A stretch of DNA of 24,775 nucleotides from a virus, in the IMG/VR virus record IMGVR_UViG_3300009173_000075, positions 1 to 24,775 of that record; one strand, written 5' to 3'. Positions 1 through 6,877 of the stretch are shown here, piece after piece. Positions within the stretch are counted from its first letter, which is position 1. Each line of letters starts with the position of its first letter. Both the position numbers and the translations under genes were made by a program. Under the pieces are notes generated by a model. That model saw only the letters and a program-made list of their open reading frames with translations, did not search any database and was not told the origin of the DNA.

Positions 1-12
1 CGCACCGTGCTA

Positions 13-261
13 ATGCGGTTTATCCGTGTGTATGACCGCGCGGATCAGCAAGTGTTTGACGTTATCGACATCGACCCCGAAGAGTACGGGTATCAGCCCC
101 GCAGCATAGCGATCAGTGGTGAAGCAAAACGGTACACGGCAGACACGTTACCCGAAGACATCATGCAGAAACTTTCTGTGCTCAATATCCTGCAAGCCAA
201 TGATTACGTTGATGATGTTGGCTTCTCTGCGGGCGACGGTATGTTCTATGCCGTACAATAA
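13..261 (+). CDS. Small hypothetical phage protein, first of a tandem related pair
   Basis: An 82-residue acidic protein with no family I recognise. ATG at 13 is preferred over the in-frame GTG at 7 because bases 11-15 read TAATG, the stop-start overlap seen repeatedly in this genome; that would put the end of another gene just left of the window. The frame is also open to the left edge, so a longer protein cannot be excluded. The C-terminal half (LPEDIMQKL, then DVGFSAGDGMFYAV) has the same layout as the C-terminal half of the next gene (LPLWMQEKV, then GVGRRIDANVYWVF). It overlaps that gene by 14 bp. Function unknown. Confidence 0.6.
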   Translation: MRFIRVYDRADQQVFDVIDIDPEEYGYQPRSIAISGEAKRYTADTLPEDIMQKLSVLNILQANDYVDDVGFSAGDGMFYAVQ

Positions 262-514
262 CGACTTACCACATGATGATAACGTATACCGTATTTACGT
301 AAATCCACACACCAACACTATCGAGGTGTCATGTATTGGTATGGAAGTTGACAGTGCAGCCAGTGGAGAGTACCCTTCAGTGGATGACCTACCTTTGTGG
401 ATGCAAGAGAAGGTTGCCCTACTGATGATAACCCCATTGGATAAGCCAATCAGTGAGGTTGAAGGGGTAGGCAGACGGATTGATGCTAATGTTTATTGGG
501 TGTTCCGTAGGTAA
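248..514 (+). CDS. Small hypothetical phage protein, second of a tandem related pair
   Basis: An 88-residue protein starting MPYNNDLPHDD. The frame stays open further upstream, to an ATG at 116, but that segment lies entirely inside the preceding gene and has a different, unconvincing composition, so ATG 248 is chosen; it overlaps the upstream stop by 14 bp. The layout YPSVDDLPLWMQEKV followed by GVGRRIDANVYWVFR parallels the previous gene, which suggests an old duplication. It is the last gene before a strong terminator. Function unknown; small size and position suggest an early accessory protein, but this is inference only. Confidence 0.6.
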   Translation: MPYNNDLPHDDNVYRIYVNPHTNTIEVSCIGMEVDSAASGEYPSVDDLPLWMQEKVALLMITPLDKPISEVEGVGRRIDANVYWVFRR

Positions 515-515
515 T

Positions 516-532
516 GTTAGTGCGGCACTAAC
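516..532. promoter_or_regulatory. Palindrome GTTAGTG-N3-CACTAAC, copy 1
   Basis: A perfect inverted repeat lies 2 bp after a stop codon. Here the pairing extends to 8 bp per arm around one central base. The same 7-bp arms with a 3-bp centre recur at 4829-4845, also directly after a stop codon. It could be an operator for a dimeric regulator or an RNA hairpin at the end of an operon. Confidence 0.55.
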
Positions 533-535
533 AAG

Positions 536-567
536 CGGGGGGTGGTTCGCCATCCCCCGACTTTGAT
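536..567 (+). terminator. Rho-independent terminator with UUCG loop
   Basis: Ten base pairs (536-545 with 550-559, one G-U pair, otherwise G/C-rich) close a TTCG tetraloop and are followed by a T-rich stretch starting ACTTTGATTTT. This should end transcription of the two small genes to the left and separate them from the replication operon. Confidence 0.8.
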
Positions 568-596
568 TTTGATACCAGTTCCGAGGAAATCGCCCG

Positions 597-929
597 ATGA
601 CACCAGAAGCAAAAGTTAAGAAGAAAGTAACGGTGCACCTAAAGACGTTAGGAGCCTATTACTTCTACCCAGTTACAGGTGGATACGGTAAGAGTGGCGT
701 TCCTGACATCATTGGATGCTACGAGGGTAAGTTCTTTGGTATAGAATGTAAGGCAGGTAAAAATAAACCAACTCCCTTACAAGAAAAGAATTTATCTGAT
801 ATAAAAGCTAACGATGGCATAAGTCTTGTCATTAACGAAGACAATATAGATGACGTGTTGATCTATGTTGGCGGTAAGTACCGCGACCCACGACAGTTAG
901 AGTTAGATTTTGAAGGCTCCCCTGTTTAG
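597..929 (+). CDS. VRR-NUC domain nuclease
   Basis: A 110-residue single-domain protein of the VRR-NUC branch of the PD-(D/E)XK nuclease fold. The core is visible: G-V-P-D with D37, then F-G-I-E-C-K with E50 and K52, which form the metal-binding catalytic site. VRR-NUC proteins cut branched or flapped DNA and are common in phage replication modules. The length matches stand-alone phage members. The start has a GAGGA ribosome site at 583-587. It is the first gene after the terminator and begins the replication operon, so a role in resolving replication or recombination intermediates, or in host DNA breakdown, is likely. The family call is firm; the substrate is inference. Confidence 0.9.
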   Translation: MTPEAKVKKKVTVHLKTLGAYYFYPVTGGYGKSGVPDIIGCYEGKFFGIECKAGKNKPTPLQEKNLSDIKANDGISLVINEDNIDDVLIYVGGKYRDPRQLELDFEGSPV

Positions 930-953
930 ACACTGCAAAAATTGGAGGTTGTT

Positions 954-1265
954 ATGGGATACACCGAAGAAGGTATCGGTTATCAGCGTAGAGATACAAG
1001 TCTCGCCGCCGCTGAAGATAACGCAGGTAAGAAAGTTACTTTACGCGAACAAGTCTACACACTACTAACCAAATCACCTACCCCAATGAGCACTGAGGAA
1101 ATCGCGCATCACCTAGAGCGTCCTTATGTTTCAGTCCAACCACGTCTATCTGAGTTATCAAATGATCTTCGTGTAAGAGATAGCGGAAGGCGCGGCAAAA
1201 CCCGATGGGGTAAGGCGTGCATCCTATGGGAGGTGCCACATGGCGAAGCAACGCACCAAAGCTGA
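954..1265 (+). CDS. Winged-helix DNA-binding protein
   Basis: A 103-residue protein. ATG 954 is chosen because GGAGG at 944-948 sits just before it; an in-frame TTG at 942 would place the start on that site. Residues from about 28 to the end read as a winged helix: LREQVYTLL, then PMSTEEIAHHL, then VSVQPRLSELSN as recognition helix, followed by a basic wing (RDSGRRGKTRWGK) and a strand ending ILWEV. Such proteins bind DNA and often regulate phage operons. It overlaps the next small gene by 26 bp. The target site is unknown; the palindromes at 516 and 4829 are possible candidates. Confidence 0.7.
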   Translation: MGYTEEGIGYQRRDTSLAAAEDNAGKKVTLREQVYTLLTKSPTPMSTEEIAHHLERPYVSVQPRLSELSNDLRVRDSGRRGKTRWGKACILWEVPHGEATHQS

Positions 1266-1392
1266 ATGGATGGCTATCGCAAATCATTGCGTCGAGGCTT
1301 ATCTGATTGCTCCGAAGTATTCGCCGATGCGGTTGTTCTTTTCGTGGGGTGAGAAGTACGCAAGAAAGCAAGCCGCACAATCCTCCAAATAA
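1240..1392 (+). CDS. Small basic hypothetical protein (50 aa)
   Basis: A short reading frame encoding 50 residues, starting MAKQRTKAEW and ending QAAQSSK. ATG 1240 is preceded by GGGAGG at about 1228-1233, a good ribosome site at normal spacing. It overlaps the end of the winged-helix gene by 26 bp, in line with the tight packing here. The sequence is basic and rich in aromatic residues (YLIAPKYSP, RLFFSWGEKY), with no family recognised. It fits better than the overlapping frame at 1307-1498, which has no good ribosome site. Confidence 0.5.
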   Translation: MAKQRTKAEWMAIANHCVEAYLIAPKYSPMRLFFSWGEKYARKQAAQSSK

Positions 1393-1428
1393 GCCAAAGG
1401 GTCGCGGAAAGATTTTGGTCGCTATGCT

Positions 1429-1447
1429 CCCTGCTGCGTCAGCAGGG
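1429..1447. other. Perfect hairpin in the 164-bp gap before the DUF6378-like gene
   Basis: Eight-base arms (CCCTGCTG and CAGCAGGG) flank a 3-base loop. No T-tract follows, so it is not a standard terminator. The rest of the gap (1393-1556) holds no convincing gene. It has a spaced inverted repeat of CGTACGA with TCGTACG near 1500-1536, and GGAGAACGA occurs twice, the second copy serving as the next gene's ribosome site. Confidence 0.4.
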
Positions 1448-1556
1448 TCCAGGGGCGTAGCGCAGGACGTAGATACAGGAGAACGAGCCGGACCTTAACC
1501 GTACGAGGGTCTTGTGGTCATTTGTTATATCGTACGTGCAATAGGAGAACGACATC

Positions 1557-2048
1557 ATGGCTAGTAAAGCATCACCCAAAGCCGACAAGGTATGGGCGTA
1601 TTTAGTTAAGAATAAAACAGCCACACCTGTGCAGGTCTCGAAGGCCACAGGAGTATCGTATGGCTATGCTTACAAGATAATGCAAAAGATTGGCACGCCG
1701 AAAGAGGTGTTTGTCGCAGAAGAGGAGGCGAAAAGCACTGGAAAAAAACTACGACCCTCTGGGGAAAACTCAGAGGGATTTTCTCGCGGTCAGATTCTTG
1801 ATACTGCTAAGTTGTACGTAACTAAGGATCGTGCGGCTGACCATGGTGACATGAAGAATAATTTCTCTAGGACCGCTGGCTACTGGGCGACGTATCTTGC
1901 ACACCCTGTATCAGCTACCGATGTCGCAGTGATGATGACACTTCTAAAAATAGCACGCATCAATTTTAATCCGAAGCATCCAGACAACTGGGTGGACGGC
2001 GCAGGTTATATGGCGTGTGGGGGTGAGTTAGCAGGGGGTGATTCCTAA
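1557..2048 (+). CDS. HTH plus DUF6378-like domain protein
   Basis: A 163-residue protein with a ribosome site (GGAGAACG) before ATG 1557. Residues about 8-50 look like a winged or simple helix-turn-helix: KVWAYLVKN, TPVQVSKATGVS, YGYAYKIMQKIG. Residues about 80-160 match what I know of DUF6378, a phage domain: AADHGDM with H96, NFSRTAGYWATYL, then DVAVMMTLLKIAR and DNWVDGAGYMACGGE. The domain's biochemical role is not established. The gene ends in TAATG, overlapping the polymerase start by one base, so the two are probably translationally coupled. A DNA-linked role in replication is inferred from position. Confidence 0.75.
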   Translation: MASKASPKADKVWAYLVKNKTATPVQVSKATGVSYGYAYKIMQKIGTPKEVFVAEEEAKSTGKKLRPSGENSEGFSRGQILDTAKLYVTKDRAADHGDMKNNFSRTAGYWATYLAHPVSATDVAVMMTLLKIARINFNPKHPDNWVDGAGYMACGGELAGGDS

Positions 2049-3877
2049 TGGACTTAATCACGATAGATTTTGAAACCTACTATGACAGGGATTTTTCCCT
2101 GTCTAAGTTAACAATAGAGGAGTACGTACGCGACCGCCAATTTGAGGTGATTGGCGTAGGTATAAAGGTGAACAATGAAGGAACTGAATGGGCAAGCGGA
2201 ACACGTGAACAACTTAAACGATACTTACACACCTTCAACTGGGCAGAAAGCATGGTTCTCGCTCACAACACTTTGTTTGATGGTGCCATTCTCTCTTGGG
2301 TGTTTGATATTCATCCTCGCGTGTATACCGATACTTTGTGTATCGCCCGTGCTTTACACGGGGTGGAAGTTGGCGGCAGTCTCAGGGCGTTGTCTGAACG
2401 CTACCAGATTGGCACTAAGGGAACCGAGGTCTTAAATGCTTTAGGTAAACGTCGAGCCGATTTCTCTGAACAGGACTTGGCGCTGTACGGTGACTACTGC
2501 ATCAATGATGTCGAGTTAACATACAAACTATTCAACATCTTCTTGAAGAAGGGCTTTCCGAAGCAAGAACTTATGATGATTGATCTGACGTTGCGGATGT
2601 TTACCGAGCCGATGCTTGAGTTGGATATTGGGTTGCTTGAACAGCACCTTGAAGCCACACGCGAACGTAAAGACCAACTACTTGAGGATGCAGGTGTAAC
2701 TAAGGAAGACTTGATGTCTAACCCTAAGTTTGCCGCTGTGCTTGAGGGGCTAGGCGTAAAGCCGCCTATGAAAATAAGTTTACGTACAGGCAAAGAAACA
2801 TTCGCGTTCGCCAAGAACGACGAAGAGTTTAAGGCTCTAGTTGACCATGAGGATGACAGGGTGCAAGCGGCAGTAGCCGCACGTCTAGGCACGAAAAGTA
2901 CCCTTGAGGAAACACGTACTCAGAGGTTTATAGACATAGGTAAACGTGGGACTTTGCCGGTTCCAGTAAGATACTACGCCGCACACACTGGGCGATGGGG
3001 TGGTGATGATAAGATCAACATGCAGAACCTACCTAGCCGAGGCCCAAATGGTAAGAAGTTAAAGCGTAGCATCCTAGCACCAGAAGGATACACGTTGATT
3101 GACTGTGATAGTTCGCAGATCGAAGCACGTGTACTCGCATGGTTGGCAGGTCAGGATGATATTACTCAATCATTCGCTAATAACGAAGATGTATATAAGG
3201 TGATGGCTTCTCGCATATATGGTGTTACCGAAGACGAAGTAACTAAAGATCAACGGTTTGTAGGTAAGACTACCATCCTTGGCGCAGGTTATGGGATGGG
3301 TGCAGTTAGGTTTCAAGAACAGCTAAAAGGTTTTGGGTTTGAAATGGAACTGTATGAAGCGCGTCGAGTTATCAATATCTATCGTGAGGCTAATTGGAAA
3401 ATCAATCAGCTATGGCGCGACTGTCAGAACATGATCAAGCACATGGTGAACGGCGATACCATACAGGTAGGTAGGGAAGGTGTGCTAAAAGTATTAGGAT
3501 CAGAACGCGGTATCCTTCTTCCGTCTGGTTTAATGTTACGTTATGACGACTTATCAGGTGAGCAAGGTGAGCGTGGTGTTGAGTATAGTTACAAGACACG
3601 ACGTGGGCGCACCCGAATTTATGGTGGGAAGGTAACAGAGAATGTATGTCAGGCGATAGCGCGGTGCATTATTGGTGAGCAAATGTTACAAATCAGCAAG
3701 AGATGTCGTATTGTGTTAACGGTGCATGATTCCATCATCGTATGTGTAAAAGACGAGGACGTGATCGAATCGAGAGCGTTCGTTGAGGAGCGTATGCGTT
3801 GGACACCCGACTGGGCGGCAGGTCTGCCTATCAATTGTGAAAGTGGACTAGGAAAATCTTACGGAGATTGTGAATGA
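2048..3877 (+). CDS. polA: DNA polymerase I family, with 3'-5' exonuclease domain
   Basis: A 609-residue replicative polymerase of family A without the 5'-3' exonuclease domain, the usual phage form. The proofreading domain (about 1-165) shows Exo I I-D-F-E-T (D7, E9), Exo II AHNTLFD, and Exo III Y-C-I-N-D (Y150, D154). The polymerase domain shows T-G-R-W before motif A (D354-S-S-Q-I-E359), motif B (R403, K407, L411, Y415-G) and motif C (V559-H-D-S562). D354 and D561 are the metal ligands. The residue aligned with E. coli F762 is leucine (L411), and motif C ends in Ser where E. coli has Glu. It is coupled to its neighbours by TAATG in front and ATGA behind. Product is clear; kinetic consequences are inferred. 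Confidence 0.97.
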   Translation: MDLITIDFETYYDRDFSLSKLTIEEYVRDRQFEVIGVGIKVNNEGTEWASGTREQLKRYLHTFNWAESMVLAHNTLFDGAILSWVFDIHPRVYTDTLCIARALHGVEVGGSLRALSERYQIGTKGTEVLNALGKRRADFSEQDLALYGDYCINDVELTYKLFNIFLKKGFPKQELMMIDLTLRMFTEPMLELDIGLLEQHLEATRERKDQLLEDAGVTKEDLMSNPKFAAVLEGLGVKPPMKISLRTGKETFAFAKNDEEFKALVDHEDDRVQAAVAARLGTKSTLEETRTQRFIDIGKRGTLPVPVRYYAAHTGRWGGDDKINMQNLPSRGPNGKKLKRSILAPEGYTLIDCDSSQIEARVLAWLAGQDDITQSFANNEDVYKVMASRIYGVTEDEVTKDQRFVGKTTILGAGYGMGAVRFQEQLKGFGFEMELYEARRVINIYREANWKINQLWRDCQNMIKHMVNGDTIQVGREGVLKVLGSERGILLPSGLMLRYDDLSGEQGERGVEYSYKTRRGRTRIYGGKVTENVCQAIARCIIGEQMLQISKRCRIVLTVHDSIIVCVKDEDVIESRAFVEERMRWTPDWAAGLPINCESGLGKSYGDCE

Positions 3878-4545
3878 GTGTAGCCCCGTGGTCGTTCAGC
3901 AAGATTAAAGCGTTTGAACAATGCCCTAAACAGTTTTACCACGAGAAAATACTTAAAGAGTATCCTTTCGTCCAGACCGATGCGATCTTATACGGTAACG
4001 AGTTTCACAAAGCCGCAGAAGATTACGTTAGCAGTGATACCCCTCTACCTAAGAGGTTTAGCTACGCGCAAGCAATGCTTGATTCCCTTAACGACAAACG
4101 AGGGGTCAAACTATGCGAACAAAAGGTGGGCGTAACCGAGAACCTAACCGCATGTAGATTCGACGATAAAGATGTTTGGTTCCGTGGGATCATTGACTTG
4201 CTAATTGTTGACACGTTGGGGGAAACCGCATGGGTCATCGACTACAAGACTGGTAAAAATGCACGATACGCAGACAAGGGGCAGTTAGAATTAATGGCGC
4301 TGTCTGTATTTATAAACTACCCCGAAGTAAAGAAAATTAAAGCAGGGTTAGTGTTTGTTGTTAGTAATGATCTTATCAAAGCGAAGTACCATGAGTACGA
4401 TACCAGTTCCTTATGGGATAAATGGCTAGGCAAGTATGAAGCCATGAAGACCGCCGCTGATAAAAATGTCTGGAATCCGCGCCCGAATGGTCTGTGCAAA
4501 AGGCACTGCTCTGTCACCGTGTGCGCTCACAACGGGAGTAACTAA
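3874..4545 (+). CDS. RecB/Cas4-like PD-(D/E)XK nuclease with probable Fe-S cluster
   Basis: A 223-residue nuclease. Motifs in order: FEQCPKQFYHE with C17, YGNEFHKAAEDY with H45, W-F-R-G-I-I-D with D108, V-I-D-Y-K-T-G-K with D123 and K125, and Q137-LELMA. This is the RecB-type nuclease signature. Three cysteines near the C-terminus (C208, C212, C217) plus C17 give the one-plus-three arrangement that binds a 4Fe-4S cluster in Cas4, AddB and Dna2; the spacing here (C-x3-C-x4-C) differs from the classic C-x2-C. It starts inside the polymerase stop (ATGA) and ends in TAATG with the next gene. It likely processes DNA ends during replication or recombination. No Cas genes or CRISPR array are present. 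Confidence 0.88.
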   Translation: MSVAPWSFSKIKAFEQCPKQFYHEKILKEYPFVQTDAILYGNEFHKAAEDYVSSDTPLPKRFSYAQAMLDSLNDKRGVKLCEQKVGVTENLTACRFDDKDVWFRGIIDLLIVDTLGETAWVIDYKTGKNARYADKGQLELMALSVFINYPEVKKIKAGLVFVVSNDLIKAKYHEYDTSSLWDKWLGKYEAMKTAADKNVWNPRPNGLCKRHCSVTVCAHNGSN

Positions 4546-4829
4546 TGCCATACAAAAATAAAGAAGACCGTAAGGAACAAAAAAACAAACCTGTCGATAG
4601 TAAAGAGTTTAAGGCGCGTATGGAAAGACAGCGTGCCAGAAGAAAGATGGATAAGACAGGTAAAGACGATAACAAGAATGGTAAAGCTGACAAGAGAGAA
4701 GGCAAGGATGTAGCACATAAGAAGCCGTTGGCGCGGGGGGGCTTCAACAAAGATGGCGTCACAGTACAAAGCCGAAAGAAAAACCGTACGGCAGGGGGGG
4801 CGTTGAGCAAAGGCTCTAAGAAAAAATAG
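4545..4829 (+). CDS. Very basic small protein with HNH-like C-terminal motif
   Basis: A 94-residue, strongly Lys/Arg-rich protein. The first half is a charged, probably helical stretch (KARMERQRARRKMDK). The second half reads DVAHKKPLARGG, then VTVQSRKKNRTAGG, which resembles the core of HNH endonucleases (D-x-x-H-x-x-P-L-x-x-G-G ... S-R-x-x-N-R). The motif is near the end with little downstream sequence, so it may be a degenerate or minimal HNH domain, or simply a basic DNA-binding protein. It contains two runs of seven G (4735-4741 and 4794-4800), each encoding part of an Ala/Arg-Gly-Gly segment. It is coupled to the nuclease gene by TAATG. Confidence 0.6.
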   Translation: MPYKNKEDRKEQKNKPVDSKEFKARMERQRARRKMDKTGKDDNKNGKADKREGKDVAHKKPLARGGFNKDGVTVQSRKKNRTAGGALSKGSKKK

Positions 4830-4845
4830 TTAGTGACACACTAAC
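4829..4845. promoter_or_regulatory. Palindrome GTTAGTG-N3-CACTAAC, copy 2
   Basis: Same 7-bp arms and 3-bp centre as the site at 516-532. It begins on the last base of the preceding stop codon and lies 21 bp before the SNF2 gene. Recurrence at gene ends argues for a regulatory or RNA-structural role. Confidence 0.55.
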
Positions 4846-4866
4846 ACCGCGCCATGGGGCGTTGCG

Positions 4867-6414
4867 ATGGAGAACGATGTGCAAATATTAAAGAACAAAG
4901 CGTTACTATTGCGCCTGAAAAACCCGAACAAAGTTACTACAGTTGTCGAGAAGAGCCGAGAATTACCAAACAATCAAGTAGTAGTTAACTGGGGTGTAGA
5001 CGAAGCGCATACCCTAAAGAAGTTAAATATAAAGGTGCCATCACCCATTGAGGGGCGGTACGAGTGGCCGGGGCAGTACGCACCATATGAACACCAGAAG
5101 GTTACTTCCGCGTTTCTTACTCTGAACCGAAGGGCTTTCTGCTTTAATGAGCAGGGCACAGGCAAAACTGCGTCTGCGATCTGGGCATCCGATTTTCTAA
5201 TGACACAAGGTAAGATACGGCGTGTGTTAGTTATCTGCCCGCTTTCGATCATGGATAGCGCATGGCGCAATGACTTGTTTAGTTGCGCCATGCACCGCAC
5301 GGTTGATGTGGCCTACGGTGCTAAAGAGAAGCGTAGGAAAATCATCAACCAAGGCTCTGATTACGTCATCATTAACTATGATGGGGTAGAGATTGTAGCT
5401 GATGACATAGCCAAGGGTGGGTTCGACTGCATCATAGTAGATGAAGCTACTCACTATAAGAACGCGCAGACCAAACGCTGGAAGACACTCAACAAGTTGT
5501 TAACCGATCAGACTTGGTTGTGGATGATGACTGGCACACCAGCGGCACAAAGTCCTCTGGACGCATACGGTATTGCTAAGCTAATTAATCCCACTGCCGT
5601 GCCACGATTCTTTGGGTCATTCCGCGACATGGTTATGTACAAGATAACGCAGTTCAAATGGGTGCCAAAAGAAACTGCTTCGGAGACAGTCTACAACGCA
5701 CTGCAACCGGCTATCAGGTTCACAAAAGACGAGTGTCTGGACTTGCCCCCTATGGTATATGCCAAGCGAGAGGTAGAACTCACGCGTCAGCAGACCAAAT
5801 ACTATAAGGAACTAAAGAATAAGATGGTGTTACAGGCCGCAGGTGAGGAGATCACAGCGGCTAACGCTGCCATTATCATGAGCAAACTCCTACAAATATC
5901 TTCTGGTGCGGTATACACCGATAAAGGAGAGGCATTAGAGTTTGACATCAAGAACCGGTACAAAGTTTTACGTGAGGTAATCGACGAGAGTAGTAAGAAG
6001 GTGCTTGTGTTCGTGCTGTTCAAGCACACGATAGACATCCTTACAAACAAACTACTCGACGATGGGATAGCTACTGAGGTTATTCGTGGTGATGTATCTG
6101 CACCCAAACGTACAGATATATTTCACCGATTCCAAACTACCCCCAACCCACGTGTGTTAGTAATCCAACCACAAGCCGCCGCCCACGGGGTCACGTTAAC
6201 CGCCGCTAACACAGTTGTGTGGTGGGGGCCTACCAGTTCGCTAGAGACTTACGCCCAAGCCAACGCACGTGTTCACAGAGCAGGACAAGATCATAAGTGT
6301 ACCGTCGTCCAGCTCCAAGGTTCAGCCGTAGAGAAACGTGTTTACACACTGTTAGATAACAGAATCGACGTACACACAAAAATGATTGATCTTTACAAAG
6401 AATTGCTTGACTAA
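4867..6414 (+). CDS. SNF2-family DEAD/H helicase
   Basis: A 515-residue superfamily 2 ATPase of the SNF2 type. Walker A is G97-T-G-K100-T; the Walker B box is D192-E-A-T195; motif III is M-T-G-T-P-A-A; motif VI is Q464-x-x-x-R468-V-H-R471-A-G-Q. The second lobe is complete and the length is normal for compact phage members. Such proteins translocate on double-stranded DNA and remodel or displace bound proteins; phage versions usually sit in replication and recombination modules, as here. The start has only a weak GGGG-like ribosome site. The 37-bp gap in front holds the second palindrome, so this gene may open a separately controlled unit. Confidence 0.93.
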   Translation: MENDVQILKNKALLLRLKNPNKVTTVVEKSRELPNNQVVVNWGVDEAHTLKKLNIKVPSPIEGRYEWPGQYAPYEHQKVTSAFLTLNRRAFCFNEQGTGKTASAIWASDFLMTQGKIRRVLVICPLSIMDSAWRNDLFSCAMHRTVDVAYGAKEKRRKIINQGSDYVIINYDGVEIVADDIAKGGFDCIIVDEATHYKNAQTKRWKTLNKLLTDQTWLWMMTGTPAAQSPLDAYGIAKLINPTAVPRFFGSFRDMVMYKITQFKWVPKETASETVYNALQPAIRFTKDECLDLPPMVYAKREVELTRQQTKYYKELKNKMVLQAAGEEITAANAAIIMSKLLQISSGAVYTDKGEALEFDIKNRYKVLREVIDESSKKVLVFVLFKHTIDILTNKLLDDGIATEVIRGDVSAPKRTDIFHRFQTTPNPRVLVIQPQAAAHGVTLTAANTVVWWGPTSSLETYAQANARVHRAGQDHKCTVVQLQGSAVEKRVYTLLDNRIDVHTKMIDLYKELLD

Positions 6415-6422
6415 GGTATTAT
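6392..6422 (+). promoter_or_regulatory. Possible sigma70-like promoter at the end of the SNF2 gene
   Basis: TTTACA (6392-6397) and TATTAT (6417-6422) each match the -35 and -10 consensus at five of six bases, but the spacer is 19 bp, longer than ideal. It would drive the Gam-like gene onward. A short hairpin (CGACA / TGTCG) follows near 6444-6458. Confidence 0.25.
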
Positions 6423-6478
6423 ACGCTAATAGAGTGCGCCTCCCGACACAGTTTGTCGTGCGATTAGGAGCAATAAAA

Positions 6479-6877
6479 ATGAGTGAGGACAAGAAGTTAG
6501 CGGAGAAGCTGACACGTGTTTACTTAAAAATCCGAAATAAGAAAGCGCAGCTTTCGTCAGACTATAAGAAACAAGAAGACGATCTTAACCAGAAATTGGA
6601 TAAGGTCAAAGCCGCGCTACTCGACTACTGCAAAGAGCAGGGCCTTGAGAGCGTAAAGACTTCAGAGGGACTTTTCTACCGTTCGGTGAAGACTCGCTAT
6701 TGGACCAGTGATTGGGAAGCCATGCACAAATTTGTTATGGCGCATGGCGTACCTGAGTTTCTGGAAAAGCGGTTGAACCAAACTAATGTAAAAACTTTCC
6801 TTGAAGAAAATCCTGAGACTGTCCCTATGGGACTTAACGTAGACTCTGAATATATAATTTCTGTGAGGAATAAATGA
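6479..6877 (+). CDS. Gam-like coiled-coil protein, putative nuclease inhibitor or DNA-end protein
   Basis: A 132-residue protein. ATG 6479 is chosen because TTAGGAG lies just ahead (6464-6470); an ATG at 6386 in the same frame lies inside the SNF2 gene. Residues about 1-58 form a charged coiled coil (KIRNKKAQLSSDYKKQEDDLNQKLDKV, here described by its heptads). The rest is GLESVKTSEG, W-E-A-M-H-K-F-V, FLEKRLNQTNVKTFLEE and a P-M-G-L turn, the general plan of Gam-like proteins that bind double-stranded ends and block host RecBCD. Similarity is by layout only, so the function is a hypothesis. Its stop overlaps the next start (ATGA). Confidence 0.5.
   Translation: MSEDKKLAEKLTRVYLKIRNKKAQLSSDYKKQEDDLNQKLDKVKAALLDYCKEQGLESVKTSEGLFYRSVKTRYWTSDWEAMHKFVMAHGVPEFLEKRLNQTNVKTFLEENPETVPMGLNVDSEYIISVRNK

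Noticed and set aside
116-247. N-terminal extension of the second small gene
   Set aside because: It lies wholly within the first small gene in another frame, and its Cys/Met/Thr-rich sequence is unlike the downstream protein.
1307-1498. A 63-codon frame in the gap region
   Set aside because: It overlaps the 50-residue gene, which has a better ribosome site, and its second half covers the perfect hairpin at 1429-1447.
3874-4545. Cas4 of a CRISPR adaptation module
   Set aside because: The fold and cysteines are Cas4-like, but no cas1, cas2 or array is present, and the neighbours are phage replication genes.
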